From Nostocales cyanobacterium LEGE 12452 (GTDB lineage: Bacteria; Cyanobacteriota; Cyanobacteriia; Cyanobacteriales; Nostocaceae), in NCBI GenBank assembly GCA_015206945.1, contig JADEXV010000001.1:1-64000 (forward strand): a stretch of 64,000 nucleotides of DNA. The letters run 5' to 3'. The notes beneath the pieces were generated by a model that was not told the DNA's origin, did no database searches, and saw nothing but the letters and a program-made list of their open reading frames with translations. This document shows, one piece after another, positions 9,431-18,255 of the stretch. The position numbers were made by a program, and so were the translations under genes. Position 1 is the stretch's first letter, and every line of letters starts with the position of its first letter.

Positions 9431-9627
9431 ATGGTAATGTCTATCTCAGAATACCCAGACTATCAAGGATGAACTTGGTCACGACTTTAGGATTGCGATC
9501 GCCAGTCTGTAAGTCTATAAAGCTACAGATCGAACATCTTTATCCTTGTTAAAGTTATGATTACAAGGATTTACACCATCTAACCCACCTTCTACAGGAG
9601 TGTAGATATTAATATGAAATTATGTAG

Positions 9628-9701
9628 GGCGAACGATGGGAATCGAACCCACGAATGGTGGTACCACAAACCACTGCCTTAACCACTTGGCTACGCTCGC
9701 C
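9628..9701 (-). tRNA. trnH: tRNA-His (GTG)
   Basis: Read on the minus strand it folds as a cloverleaf. The acceptor is GGCGAGCG/CGTTCGCC, including the histidine-specific extra G(-1) paired to discriminator C73. The D-arm is GCC/GGC, the anticodon stem GTGGT/ACCAC with loop TTGTGGT (anticodon GTG), and the T-arm GTGGG-TTCGATT-CCCAT. The 3' CCA is not encoded. Confidence 0.95.
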
Positions 9702-9825
9702 ATTCAACAATTTGGATTATAGCAATAATTTGGCAATCGATGCAAGAGTTTTTCTTCAAGGAACGGATTTAGTTGATTTAGAGTCTCTCGAATCTAACAA
9801 TTACAATGAATTTTACTTGGCAAAT

Positions 9826-10209
9826 ATGAAACCATTGACCATCATCGCGTACACTGGAGCAGCAGTAGGCCTCGCCGCCTTGGGTGTGACAATGGCAAAA
9901 ACCAATCCCGGTCAGGTTGAATATGAAAAATATGCAGTTCAACGCCTGACAAAATACTTAAAAACCGATGTATGTAAAAAAACTACGAATATTATAGAAA
10001 ATTTAATCCGTTTTAATTGCGATAAATTGGTTGACTCGGCTAGCCCGCAAATCCAAGAAATCATTGCTAAGACTACAGAAAGACAAAATTACGTTATTTT
10101 TAGTGTTTACCATACGGATTTAAAAATAAACTCCTGGATACCTTCATACAAGTTTGAAACGGTAGGAGCTTTTAATCAATTTTATACTTACACTGCTGAA
10201 GAACAATAA
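9826..10209 (+). CDS. DUF4359 domain-containing protein
   Basis: A 127-aa protein beginning MKPLTIIAYTGAAVGLAALG, which forms a signal peptide or membrane anchor. A soluble domain follows with cysteines in TDVCKKTTN and RFNCDKL that could form a disulfide, and the C-terminal YKFETVGAFNQFYTY. This matches the DUF4359 family as I recall it; function unknown, probably periplasmic or membrane anchored. An upstream in-frame start exists, but it would place coding sequence across tRNA-His, so the ATG directly before the hydrophobic leader is preferred. Confidence 0.75.
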   Translation: MKPLTIIAYTGAAVGLAALGVTMAKTNPGQVEYEKYAVQRLTKYLKTDVCKKTTNIIENLIRFNCDKLVDSASPQIQEIIAKTTERQNYVIFSVYHTDLKINSWIPSYKFETVGAFNQFYTYTAEEQ

Positions 10210-10229
10210 GGTAAAGCAGGAGAAGAATA

Positions 10230-10377
10230 TACAGGAGAATTCAGGAGCCAGAATTCAGGAGCCAGAATTCAGGAGTTAAAATCGGGTGCGTCTCGCAGCG
10301 CTAGCAGAAGAAAAACAGGCTTTATACCTGGTTTTAAAACGAATAGTTGTGTAATTTACAACTTGAAATCATCTGTA
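10230..10377. repeat. MITE-like element, copy B
   Basis: About 148 bp starting TACAGGAGAATTCA and ending TGAAATCATCTGTA. Inside are three GAATTCAGGAGCCA-type direct repeats and the shared AAAACAGGCTTTATACCTGG segment, which itself forms a small hairpin. It is related to copies at 8.4, 20.2 and 37.4 kb. Confidence 0.7.
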
Positions 10378-10497
10378 AAAGTGATTAAGAATACTTCTGT
10401 TTAGTAATTGATAATAGTTTCAATAATTACCAGAGTACTTATCAATCCCGGCTGAATCTTAAGTAAGATATAGTAACTGAAAGTTCAAGCTTTGCCG

Positions 10498-11223
10498 ATG
10501 TCATCTGCCTATCTGCTATTATCTCACGGAAGTCGCGACCCACGCCCAGAAATTGCTATGCAGCAACTAGCTAGTCTGGTATGTCAGAAATTGTCAAGCG
10601 AACATTTGGTTGGCATCGCTGCTTTAGAAATGAGTCCTCAACCTTTACACGAGCAGATTCAACAATTTGCTAAAAGCGCTTTTGGCGATTACTTACTGTC
10701 TCAAAATGAAAATCGCCTCAAAATTGTACCGCTATTTCTGCTGCCGGGAGTGCATGTGATGGCAGACATTCCCGCCGAAGTAGCACTTGCACAACAGGCT
10801 ACTGGTCAAAATATCATCATTGAGTTGCAACCATATTTAGGCTCTCACCCCAATTTAGAGAAATTGCTGGCAAAGCAAATAGCTGCTATAAAAGCAGAAG
10901 CATGGATTCTCTTAGCTCATGGTAGCCGTCGCCCAGGTTCGCAAAAAACTGTGGAAGCAATGGCGGCGAGTTTGGGAGCAGTTGCTGCTTATTGGGCTGG
11001 GCCTCCTAGTTTAGAATCACGGGTGAAAGAGTTGGTAGATGCTGGTTATCAGGAAATTGCAATTTTGCCATACTTTTTATTCACTGGTGGAATAACCGAT
11101 GCGATCGCCAATTCAATAGAGGAGCTAAAATTACAATTTTCTGCGGTGAATTTCCAACTGGCGCAGCCACTGGGAGTAAGTGCAGAATTAGCCGAGCTAA
11201 TTTGGGATTTAACACAGAGATGA
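10498..11223 (+). CDS. cbiX: Sirohydrochlorin chelatase (CbiX-type)
   Basis: A 241-aa, two-repeat CbiX-type chelatase that inserts cobalt or iron into sirohydrochlorin. Both halves begin with the family motif: YLLLSHGSRDPRPE at the N-terminus and WILLAHGSRRPGSQ in the middle. The histidines of these motifs and of LLPGVHVMADIP are the expected metal ligands. The ATG giving MSSAYLLL is chosen. The stop overlaps the cobA start as ATGA, so translation is probably coupled and the pair forms one operon that makes and uses precorrin-2/sirohydrochlorin. Confidence 0.92.
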   Translation: MSSAYLLLSHGSRDPRPEIAMQQLASLVCQKLSSEHLVGIAALEMSPQPLHEQIQQFAKSAFGDYLLSQNENRLKIVPLFLLPGVHVMADIPAEVALAQQATGQNIIIELQPYLGSHPNLEKLLAKQIAAIKAEAWILLAHGSRRPGSQKTVEAMAASLGAVAAYWAGPPSLESRVKELVDAGYQEIAILPYFLFTGGITDAIANSIEELKLQFSAVNFQLAQPLGVSAELAELIWDLTQR

Positions 11224-11999
11224 ACCGCACAGAAAAGCAGGAGAACAAGTATTTGGGAAAAGTTTATTTAGTAGGTGCGGGGCCAGGAGATCCAGGATTA
11301 ATTACCCTGAAGGCAAAAGGTTTGTTGGAATGTGCAGATGTAGTCATCTATGATGCCTTGGTGAGTCCGGCAATTCTGGCAATGATTAATCCCCAAGCCG
11401 AGCAAATTAATGCTGGTAAACGTGCTGGGAGACATTCGTTGTTGCAGTCAGAAACAACTCAATTGTTGATTGATAAAGCGCAGGATAATGCAATTGTAGT
11501 GCGGCTCAAGGGTGGCGATCCTTTTATTTTCGGTCGCGGTGGCGAAGAGATGGAAGAATTAGTTCAAGCTGGAATATCAACGGAAGTAGTCCCAGGTATC
11601 ACTTCGGGAATTGCAGCAGCAGCATACTCAGGTATTCCTTTGACGCATCGGCTGTATAGTTCGTCAGTAACATTTGTAACTGGACATGAAGCGGCGGGTA
11701 AGTATAGACCGCAAGTGAATTGGAGTGCGATCGCTCACGGTTCCGAAACCATTGTAATTTATATGGGAATTCACAATCTGCCTTATATTGTGGAAGAATT
11801 AATTACAGCTGGGTTGAATTTAGAAACGCCGATTGCTTTAGTACGCTGGGGTACGCGCCCAGAACAAGAAGAATTAATTGGGACATTGAAAACAATAGTC
11901 ACACAGGTAGAGGAAACTGGATTTAGTGCGCCTGCGATCGCAGTTATTGGACAAGTAGTGAATATGCACAGTATTTTATCTGGTTGTCGTCCAGTTTGA
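11220..11999 (+). CDS. cobA: Uroporphyrinogen-III C-methyltransferase
   Basis: SAM-dependent methylation of uroporphyrinogen III at C2 and C7 to give precorrin-2, the branch point to siroheme and cobalamin. The 259-aa protein has VYLVGAGPGDPGLIT near residue 14, YDALVSP, RLKGGDPFIFGRGGEE, VVPGITSGIAAAAYSGIPLTHR and YMGIHNL, all typical of SUMT. It is single-domain, without a siroheme synthase or uroporphyrinogen synthase fusion. The ATG overlaps the cbiX stop by four bases. A cobalamin riboswitch follows it, outside this transcript's coding part. Confidence 0.95.
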   Translation: MNRTEKQENKYLGKVYLVGAGPGDPGLITLKAKGLLECADVVIYDALVSPAILAMINPQAEQINAGKRAGRHSLLQSETTQLLIDKAQDNAIVVRLKGGDPFIFGRGGEEMEELVQAGISTEVVPGITSGIAAAAYSGIPLTHRLYSSSVTFVTGHEAAGKYRPQVNWSAIAHGSETIVIYMGIHNLPYIVEELITAGLNLETPIALVRWGTRPEQEELIGTLKTIVTQVEETGFSAPAIAVIGQVVNMHSILSGCRPV

Positions 12000-12049
12000 T
12001 AGTTGGCGCAAAGCTTATTGTTTCGTATTCTCCGATAACCCTAGTGTAT

Positions 12050-12210
12050 GATCGATAAGGTTATTCGGTTCTGGTGGGAGTCAGCCACCAGAGGTAACGG
12101 GGAAAGTTCGGTGCAAATCCGGCGCTGTCCCGCAACTGTGAACCAATTTGAGATTAAAGAACTAAATCGAAAATCTCAAATTGAGTGAGTCAGGATGCCC
12201 GCCGAAATAG
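12050..12210 (+). promoter_or_regulatory. Cobalamin (B12) riboswitch
   Basis: The conserved core GGTGCAAATCCGGCGCTGTC, then CCCGCAACTGTGA, is followed by a paired arm (AATTTGAGATT...AATCTCAAATT) and by the B12 box AGTCAGGATGCCCGCC at 12188-12203. An upstream GGTGG-AGTCAG-CCACC arm and AACGGGGAA complete the pattern. It precedes a DUF1636 gene whose ATG is 40 bp past the box, so B12 should control that gene and possibly cobK further down. Confidence 0.95.
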
Positions 12211-12242
12211 ATTTATCAGTTTCACATATCTGCGAGGTACAG

Positions 12243-12656
12243 ATGACTACGACTGTAAATATTTCCCCAACCAGTCCAATGGAAGTTGCTGAACATACTT
12301 TATTTGTTTGCAAAACCTGTGCCAGTGTTTGGCAAAATGGAAAACGCTTAGGTGAAAGTGGTGGTGAAAAACTTTTACACCAACTTCAGGAACTGGCACA
12401 GGATTGGGACTTACGAGATGAATTCCCAATTCAGGAAGTTGAATGCATGAGTGCTTGTAATCGTTCTTGTGTAGTCGCCTTTAGTGCCAAAGGCAAATTA
12501 ACATATTTATTTGGTGATTTAGCCGTTGATGGCAGTGCCTCTGCGGTACTGGAATGTGCTAGTCAATACTATGCTAAAGCAGATGGTTTGCTGCCTTGGT
12601 CAGAGCGTCCAGAAGCAATGAAAAAGGGCATTTTAGCAAAGATTCCACCTTTATGA
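12243..12656 (+). CDS. DUF1636 protein under riboswitch control
   Basis: A 137-aa protein with LFVCKTCASVW near residue 20 and EVECMSACNRSCVVAF near 66. This four-to-five cysteine arrangement resembles thioredoxin-fold 2Fe-2S ferredoxins and matches DUF1636, a family often encoded beside cobalamin genes. The start is MTTTVNISP. An in-frame ATG within the B12 box itself (12195) is unlikely to be used. A role in cobalt or corrin handling is inference from the riboswitch and the neighbouring cbiX, cobA and cobK. Confidence 0.8.
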   Translation: MTTTVNISPTSPMEVAEHTLFVCKTCASVWQNGKRLGESGGEKLLHQLQELAQDWDLRDEFPIQEVECMSACNRSCVVAFSAKGKLTYLFGDLAVDGSASAVLECASQYYAKADGLLPWSERPEAMKKGILAKIPPL

Positions 12657-12891
12657 AGAAGAACTCAGAAGTCAGGAGTCAGAATGGGCTAAACCTTAGC
12701 TATCCGCTAACAGAAAAGTTTTCTGTACGAATAGCTGATAGAGCCAAGTAAAGCGAGTCCGCGAGAGTTTGAGTATAGAATAAAACCTCTTTCACCGTGG
12801 GCAAAAATAAATTCAAATATTCTTCCTTGAATCTATCCGTTTATGGGTAGAGTATTCTGAATCCTGAATTCTGAATTCTGACTCCTTTTTA
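12657..12891. other. Intergenic region before cobK
   Basis: Contains AGTCAGGAGTCAGAAT-like and, in inverted orientation, ATTCTGAATTCTGACTCC-like segments of the dispersed repeat class seen elsewhere in the window. No gene and no obvious terminator. Confidence 0.4.
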
Positions 12892-13653
12892 ATGATGCGT
12901 ATTTTGATTCTGGGTGGGACGGGTGATGCAGCAGAATTAGCTGCCAAAGTGACGACTATCCAAGGGTTAGAAGTAATCACCTCTCTAGCTGGACGCACCC
13001 GCGAACCGTCAATACCCTTGGGCGATTTACGGGTTGGAGGCTTCGGGGGTGCGGCTGGATTGGCTAGCTATCTGCGAGTCATGGAAATCGACTTGTTAAT
13101 TGATGCAACCCATCCTTTCGCTAGTCAGATTTCCTTCAATGCGGCAGATGCGGCAACGGAAGTTGGAGTACCCCGTCTGATGTTAATCCGTCCACCTTGG
13201 GAAAAAGAAAGTGGCGATCGCTGGATTGAAGTTGATAGTGTTGCAGCAGCAGCAATAGCCTTGCAAAATCAGGCACAGCGCGTATTTTTGACAGTTGGTA
13301 GACAAGAACTCGCCGCCTTTGCTCATTTGGAGAAAATTTGGTTTTTGATGCGGATGATTGACCCTCCTGGCGAAGATGCTTTAGTACCGCCGGGGATGGT
13401 ATTGTGCGATCGCGGGCCTTTTACCCTCAATAATGAGAGACAAATTCTGATTGAGAATAACATTGATACTATCGTCAGTAAAAATAGCGGTGGCGATGCC
13501 ACAAAGCCCAAAATTATTGCCGCGCGAGAACTGGGCGTAAAGGTTGTTATGGTAAATCGTCCAGCGATACCGCCAGGGGAGCAGGTTAATAATGTTGATG
13601 CTGCTTTGGTATGGTTAGGCGTAGGCGTAGCCCGCCGTAGGCATCGCTGCTAA
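12892..13653 (+). CDS. cobK: Cobalt-precorrin-6A reductase (CobK/CbiJ family)
   Basis: NADPH-dependent reduction of (cobalt-)precorrin-6A in corrin-ring synthesis. The 253-aa protein opens with ILILGGTGDAAELAA (nucleotide-binding loop). It then has DATHPFASQIS near residue 63, FLTVGRQELAAF, and KNSGGDATKPKIIAARELG, the conserved CbiJ C-terminal block. The last 11 residues (GVGVARRRHRC) are encoded by a 29-bp dispersed repeat rather than by family sequence. An alternative ATG lies three bases downstream. Its position after the riboswitch-linked DUF1636 gene fits a cobalamin cluster. Confidence 0.92.
   Translation: MMRILILGGTGDAAELAAKVTTIQGLEVITSLAGRTREPSIPLGDLRVGGFGGAAGLASYLRVMEIDLLIDATHPFASQISFNAADAATEVGVPRLMLIRPPWEKESGDRWIEVDSVAAAAIALQNQAQRVFLTVGRQELAAFAHLEKIWFLMRMIDPPGEDALVPPGMVLCDRGPFTLNNERQILIENNIDTIVSKNSGGDATKPKIIAARELGVKVVMVNRPAIPPGEQVNNVDAALVWLGVGVARRRHRC
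13619..13647. repeat. 29-bp dispersed repeat forming the cobK 3' end
   Basis: It begins GCGTAGGCGTAGCCCGC and ends GGCATCGC. Its reverse complement matches 26 of 29 positions with 43040-43068 inside the histidine kinase fragment. In cobK it supplies the final coding residues just before the stop. Confidence 0.8.
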
Positions 13654-13730
13654 GTAAATAGGCAAGATTGATAATACGATCTTTCCTAATTTCCGTATAA
13701 TACACGGGAACGATCGCACTAACGAGTTAC

Positions 13731-14219
13731 ATGAAAAATCTAGCTCTATTTGCTATACTCCTTGCCATGACTTCTGGATTAGTTTTCGGGACAATGCCAG
13801 CCGCCTCTGCTTTAAGTTGGAACTGGAATTATTCTGGTACTGGCATAGCGGCGAATGGTATTTTTACCACTAATGACACCCCAAACGATTTAGGTTTTTA
13901 CCTGATTACTGGAATTACTGGTACGCGAAATGGTGAAACAATTACTGGTCTGCAACCCGCCGGGACTTCAATGCCAGGAAACGAACCTTTTGATGTTGAT
14001 AATTTAATTAGTCTTAATACTCAGCAGTTAACGGGTAAGGGTTTTGCATATTCCACTTCGGGAAAAAATTATTCTAGTCCATTTTTCGCTAGTTTTTTGC
14101 CGACACCAGGTTATTTAGAAGTTTTTTCTGCGCCAACTAGACCAGGTTTTGAAAATTTAAGATTAGAAGATAGGGAATTACCCATTAGTTTTTCTGCGAC
14201 CCTAATCACTGCCCCTTAA
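13731..14219 (+). CDS. Secreted protein of the cyanobacterial PEP-CTERM-associated type, without anchor
   Basis: A 162-aa protein with a clear signal peptide (MKNLALFAILLAMTSGLVFG, cleavage near PAASA-LSW). A beta-rich extracellular domain follows: WNYSGTGIAANGIFTTND, FYLITGITGTRNGETITGLQ and SSPFFASFLPTPGYLEVFS. Similar domains occur in cyanobacterial PEP-CTERM proteins as I recall, but there is no C-terminal PEP motif, transmembrane helix or basic tail. It would therefore be released or periplasmic. Function unknown. The gene stands alone, with a 21-bp tandem array after it. Confidence 0.65.
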   Translation: MKNLALFAILLAMTSGLVFGTMPAASALSWNWNYSGTGIAANGIFTTNDTPNDLGFYLITGITGTRNGETITGLQPAGTSMPGNEPFDVDNLISLNTQQLTGKGFAYSTSGKNYSSPFFASFLPTPGYLEVFSAPTRPGFENLRLEDRELPISFSATLITAP

Positions 14220-14269
14220 CGCACTTCTATTTTGAGCTTACTTCATCATCGACACTTAAGCGCACCTTA

Positions 14270-14395
14270 CAAGCCGACGTATTAACAATACAAGTCGATG
14301 CATTAACAATACAAGCCGATGCATTAACAATGCAAGCCGACGCATTAACAATACAAGCCGATGTATTAACAATGCAGCCGCCGCATTAGCATTGT
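14270..14395. repeat. 21-bp tandem repeat array (second array)
   Basis: Copies of CAAGCCGATGCATTAACAAT start at 14270, 14291, 14312, 14333 and 14354 with 21-bp spacing, followed by a degenerate copy at 14375. Substitutions are mostly transitions (GATG/GACG, AATA/AATG). The unit sequence is unrelated to the array at 0.9 kb, but the period is identical. Confidence 0.92.
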
Positions 14396-14639
14396 AGGGT
14401 ATGGTCAAATTTAATTCGCGATGAATTAATGAAATACTGTACTAGGTGTTGACGTTCGGTCTTAAACCCTTAAATTTATTAGAAAACTTGCGATTTTTCT
14501 ATGGTTCATTGAAACATACAAATTAAAGTAATATAGCAACGGTGGTATCATTGCATCCAAATGATACCGTAATTTTGTCTAGATATATAATTCTATCGCC
14601 CTGCGGACGGTAGATTATTTCTAAAAGGAGTTTGCTGCA
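14396..14639. other. Upstream region of the inositol-phosphatase-like gene
   Basis: AT-rich, with inverted pair TGGTATCATT and AATGATACC at about 14543-14566. An AAAAGGAG ribosome-binding site lies about 8 nt before the downstream ATG. No gene seen. Confidence 0.5.
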
Positions 14640-15518
14640 ATGTCCACAACACCCACTACTCGATTAATTTTAGAGACTTTACTCCCCCATCTCAAAGTAG
14701 CAGCAGCCTATGCCCATTTTCTACAACCAAAAATTGCTGCACTTCCTGCCAAAGAACAAGCAAACAACTTTTTTAGTGCCGCCCTTACTGACGCAGATGT
14801 GGCTATTCAAAATCTAGTAGAAGTAGTATTACTAGGAACTTTTCCAGATATTCGCTTTTATGGTGAAGAATATGAAAGTTCTAATAACACCAAGTATTTT
14901 CGCGCTACCGAACTCGGTTCAGAAGGTGATTACTTAGTAACACTTGACCCGATTGATGGCACGAAGTTTTATATGGATGGACATTCTAATTACCAAATTA
15001 TTCTCAGTATTCTAAATGCGAATAACTTTGAAGCAGTAATTGCCATTTCTCCTGCCCAAAACATTTATTTTTACGCCCTTAGAGGTGAAGGTGCTTTTAA
15101 AGGCACGCTGGAGATGAATTTAGAAGCTTGTGCCCCATTAGATATAACATCCGCCAAACCTTCTATTTTATTGGGATGGGGAATGAATTCCATCGCACAT
15201 TTATTAAAAGAGCGATATAAAGTAGTCGATATCGCAGCTGATTACTCTAGTAATATTCAAATTCCCAATCTTAATGGTATTCTTAGTGGCGATTTGAGTG
15301 GAGCAGTTATTAAATCGGGCAAATTTCTTGATAGTGCTGCACTCGCTTTTATTGCAAAAGAGGCTGGCTGGATTGTAACTACTCTGGACGGTTCGACTTT
15401 ACCACCACTGCATACTTGTCAAAACTATAGTATGCCTGGATTGCTCGTAGCTGCTTCAAAATCTGTTCATCAAGATTTATTAGAAGCAATGCAAAGCTTT
15501 AGGAGTGCTGATTTCTGA
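14640..15518 (+). CDS. Inositol monophosphatase-family phosphatase
   Basis: A 292-aa Mg-dependent phosphatase of the IMPase/CysQ/FBPase superfamily. Motifs: RFYGEEYE near residue 77 (metal ligands), LDPIDGTKFYMDG near 102 (the DPxDGTxxxxxG signature), LSGDLSGAVIKSGKFLDSAA near 217, and EAGWIVTTLDGS. The substrate could be inositol phosphate, 3'(2')-phosphoadenosine phosphate or a sugar bisphosphate; the sequence does not decide. A strong AAAAGGAG lies before the ATG. The stop codon is next to an AGTGCTGA heptamer repeat, as with trpC. Confidence 0.85.
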   Translation: MSTTPTTRLILETLLPHLKVAAAYAHFLQPKIAALPAKEQANNFFSAALTDADVAIQNLVEVVLLGTFPDIRFYGEEYESSNNTKYFRATELGSEGDYLVTLDPIDGTKFYMDGHSNYQIILSILNANNFEAVIAISPAQNIYFYALRGEGAFKGTLEMNLEACAPLDITSAKPSILLGWGMNSIAHLLKERYKVVDIAADYSSNIQIPNLNGILSGDLSGAVIKSGKFLDSAALAFIAKEAGWIVTTLDGSTLPPLHTCQNYSMPGLLVAASKSVHQDLLEAMQSFRSADF

Positions 15519-15645
15519 GTGCTGAGTAATGAGTAAGAGCAAGAGTAATGAGTAGTAGTTGTAAATCTTCCTACTCTAAGCTGGAGAACTCACTACTGGG
15601 AACTGAATTAGATACCATTTTCCACAAATCATATTTTTTGGCTAA

Positions 15646-16626
15646 ATGAAAATCTGTATTGTTGGTGCGGGTGCGATTGGTGGATATTTAGGGGCGAAAT
15701 TGGCACTGGCAGGTGAAGCAGTAACGCTGATTGCGCGTGGTTTTCATTTAGAGGCAATTCAAAAAAATGGGCTGAAGTTGCTCATGGCAGATGGTTCTAG
15801 CCAAATTGCTACTCCATTTCTGGCAACTAGCGATATTCAAGAAGCGGGGCCACAGGATGTAGTAATTTTAACTGTGAAGGCTCATAGTGTTCCCGCGATC
15901 GCACCCTTTCTCCCTGCACTCTACAATCCTCACACAATGGTGGTGACAGCCCAAAATGGCGTTCCTTGGTGGTACTTTCGCAAGCATGGCGGTGAATATG
16001 AAGGTACGCGGATTCAATCTGTCGATCCAGATGGGATTATTGAAGCTAGTATCGGTGCTGAACGCGCCATCGGTTGTGTAGTTTACCCGGCAACTGAGAT
16101 AATTGAACCGGGTGTAATCAAACATATTGAAGGCGATCGCTTTACTCTCGGTGAAATTGATGGTAGTAAAAGCGATCGCATCCAATTATTAGCACAGACT
16201 CTCAAACAGGCAGGATTCAAAGCACCAATCCGCAATCAAATTCGCACGGAAATTTGGATCAAGTTGTGGGGAAATGTAGCGTTTAATCCCATCAGTGCCT
16301 TAACTGGTGCGACTCTAGAGGATATTTGTCGTTATCCCCTCACCCGTGAACTAGCGCGGCAAATGATGACAGAAACTCAAGCGATCGCAGAAAATTTAGG
16401 TATCAAGTTTGGCATCACTTTGGAACAGCGAATTAATGGCGCAGAAAACGTTGGTTCCCATAAAACCTCAATGCTACAAGATATCGAAGCCAGACGCCCC
16501 ACCGAGATAGACGCCATTGTTGGCGCAGTCGCAGAATTGGGAAAACTTATTCAAATTCCCACACCTCATATTGATGCTATTTATGCCAGCGTCAAGCTAC
16601 TCGAAACGACCAAAATAAAAATTTGA
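15646..16626 (+). CDS. panE: 2-dehydropantoate 2-reductase
   Basis: NADPH-dependent reduction of ketopantoate in coenzyme A synthesis. The 326-aa protein begins with the Rossmann loop ICIVGAGAIGGYLGAKLALAG. It has the family's VTAQNGVPWW and IKLWGNVAFNPISALTGATL (catalytic lysine region, near residue 205), then the C-terminal KTSMLQDIEARRPTEIDAI block of the ApbA/PanE C-terminal domain. Length is at the upper end of the family. Other members act on related 2-keto acids, so the exact substrate is inferred from family. Confidence 0.88.
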   Translation: MKICIVGAGAIGGYLGAKLALAGEAVTLIARGFHLEAIQKNGLKLLMADGSSQIATPFLATSDIQEAGPQDVVILTVKAHSVPAIAPFLPALYNPHTMVVTAQNGVPWWYFRKHGGEYEGTRIQSVDPDGIIEASIGAERAIGCVVYPATEIIEPGVIKHIEGDRFTLGEIDGSKSDRIQLLAQTLKQAGFKAPIRNQIRTEIWIKLWGNVAFNPISALTGATLEDICRYPLTRELARQMMTETQAIAENLGIKFGITLEQRINGAENVGSHKTSMLQDIEARRPTEIDAIVGAVAELGKLIQIPTPHIDAIYASVKLLETTKIKI

Positions 16627-16770
16627 CAGTTCCTAATTACAACATTCCAGTAATTCATAGAAAATCCTCCGCGTACCTCCGCGCCCCTCTGCGTTTAAAT
16701 TTCACCCCTCAATTCCCCACGAATTTACGCATTGAAAGTACAAAATTTAAATTATATAATTATCAAATTC

Positions 16771-18255
16771 ATGAAGAAAAAAGTATGGCTATCAACGCTA
16801 CTAGTTGTAACAGTAGTAATCAGTATCATCATCGGACATAGTAATTCTCTCAAAGCTGCCTCATCTTTAGGGAAAGACACCCTGACGATGATTACTTCCC
16901 CAGATTATCCTCCTTATGAGTTTTATGATACGAAAGGAGGCGATCGCCAAATCGTTGGCTTTGATATAGATATTGCCAAAACCCTGGCTGAAAAACTAGG
17001 GTTTAAACTTCAAATAATGGAATCAGATTTTAATGGATTAATCCCTGCACTCCAAGCAAATCGCGCTGATTTTGTCATGGCTGGAATGACTCCGACTCCA
17101 GAACGTCAGAAAAATATTGACTTTTCAATTATTTATTACGAAGCCAAAGATACAATTGTCGCTCCTAAAGGTAGCAACCTGAAACACCCCCAAGACTTAT
17201 CAGGAAAAAAGCTTGGGGTACAACTAGGAACAATACAAGAACAAAATGCTCAGAAAATTGCTAAAAAAGTTACAGGTATTCAGCTAAAACAACTCAACAG
17301 AGTGCCGGAAGTAGTTCAAGAAATAAAATCTGGGCGAATTGATGCAGCAATTGTTGAGGATACCGTCGCTAAAGGATTCGCCCAAGCTAACCCAGATTTA
17401 GAATTTAATACTATTTCCTCAGAAGAAACAAGCGGATCTGCGATCGCTTTTCCCAAAGGTTCTTCTTTCGTAGAACCGTTTAACAAAGTCCTTCAACAAA
17501 TGAAGGACGATGGCACATTGGCTAAACTAGTAACCAAGTGGTTTTCAGAGAATACCGCCGCCAATACTACATCCTCAACTCCTGCCAAAGGCGGATTGAA
17601 CCTCGACTTCACCAGAATTCTTCCCGACATTCCCTTTATTCTGCGGGGAATCCCGTTAACTTTGTTGTTTACCCTATTATCTGTAACATTGGGGTTAATC
17701 TGGGGAACAATCCTGTCTCTGTTAAAAATTCTCGGCATTAAACCGCTAACCTGGGTTGCTAACGCCTACACCTCTGTTTTTCGAGGCACACCTTTGCTAT
17801 TACAGTTGGCATTAGTTTACTACGCAACACCTCAGCTTACAGGCTATGATATTTCCGCATTGCAGGCAGGGGTGCTAACTTTTACCTTGAATTCTGGCGC
17901 TTATATGTCGGAAACCATCAGAGGTGGGATTCAAGCGGTAGATAAAGGACAAAGTGAAGCGGCGATGTCTATGGGTGTTCCTTATTGGTTGATGATGTGG
18001 GATGTTATTTTACCCCAAGCATTGAAGAATATTCTCCCAGCATTGGTAAATGAAACTATCGGATTGCTCAAAGATTCCGCGCTGGTGTCAACGATTGGGG
18101 TAGTGGAAATATTACGCAGCGCCCAAATTGTTGGTGCAAATAAGTATATTTATTTTGAACCACTGCTATTTGCAGGATTAATCTACTATGTTTTGGTAAT
18201 GGGTATGACCTTGGGTGCATCCGCTTTAGAAAGGAGGTTACGGGAAAGTGAATAA
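16771..18255 (+). CDS. Amino-acid ABC transporter, binding protein fused to permease (GlnH-GlnP type)
   Basis: A 494-aa fusion. A signal/anchor helix (residues 4-22) is followed by a type-3 solute-binding domain ([54 protein letters not shown]; about residues 35-255). A short Ser/Thr linker then leads to an inner-membrane permease domain (about 285-490) with [12 protein letters not shown] and the EAA-type loop [21 protein letters not shown]. Substrates are probably glutamine or other polar amino acids. The ATG of MKKKVWLS is chosen over an upstream TTG. It overlaps the ATPase gene by eight bases. Confidence 0.9.
   Translation: MKKKVWLSTLLVVTVVISIIIGHSNSLKAASSLGKDTLTMITSPDYPPYEFYDTKGGDRQIVGFDIDIAKTLAEKLGFKLQIMESDFNGLIPALQANRADFVMAGMTPTPERQKNIDFSIIYYEAKDTIVAPKGSNLKHPQDLSGKKLGVQLGTIQEQNAQKIAKKVTGIQLKQLNRVPEVVQEIKSGRIDAAIVEDTVAKGFAQANPDLEFNTISSEETSGSAIAFPKGSSFVEPFNKVLQQMKDDGTLAKLVTKWFSENTAANTTSSTPAKGGLNLDFTRILPDIPFILRGIPLTLLFTLLSVTLGLIWGTILSLLKILGIKPLTWVANAYTSVFRGTPLLLQLALVYYATPQLTGYDISALQAGVLTFTLNSGAYMSETIRGGIQAVDKGQSEAAMSMGVPYWLMMWDVILPQALKNILPALVNETIGLLKDSALVSTIGVVEILRSAQIVGANKYIYFEPLLFAGLIYYVLVMGMTLGASALERRLRESE

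Noticed and set aside
9655-9825. Longer N-terminus for the DUF4359 gene
   Set aside because: It would code across tRNA-His; the hydrophobic leader begins at the ATG at 9826.
12195-12242. Upstream ATG for the DUF1636 gene
   Set aside because: It is inside the B12 box of the riboswitch; the ATG at 12243 starts the conserved protein.
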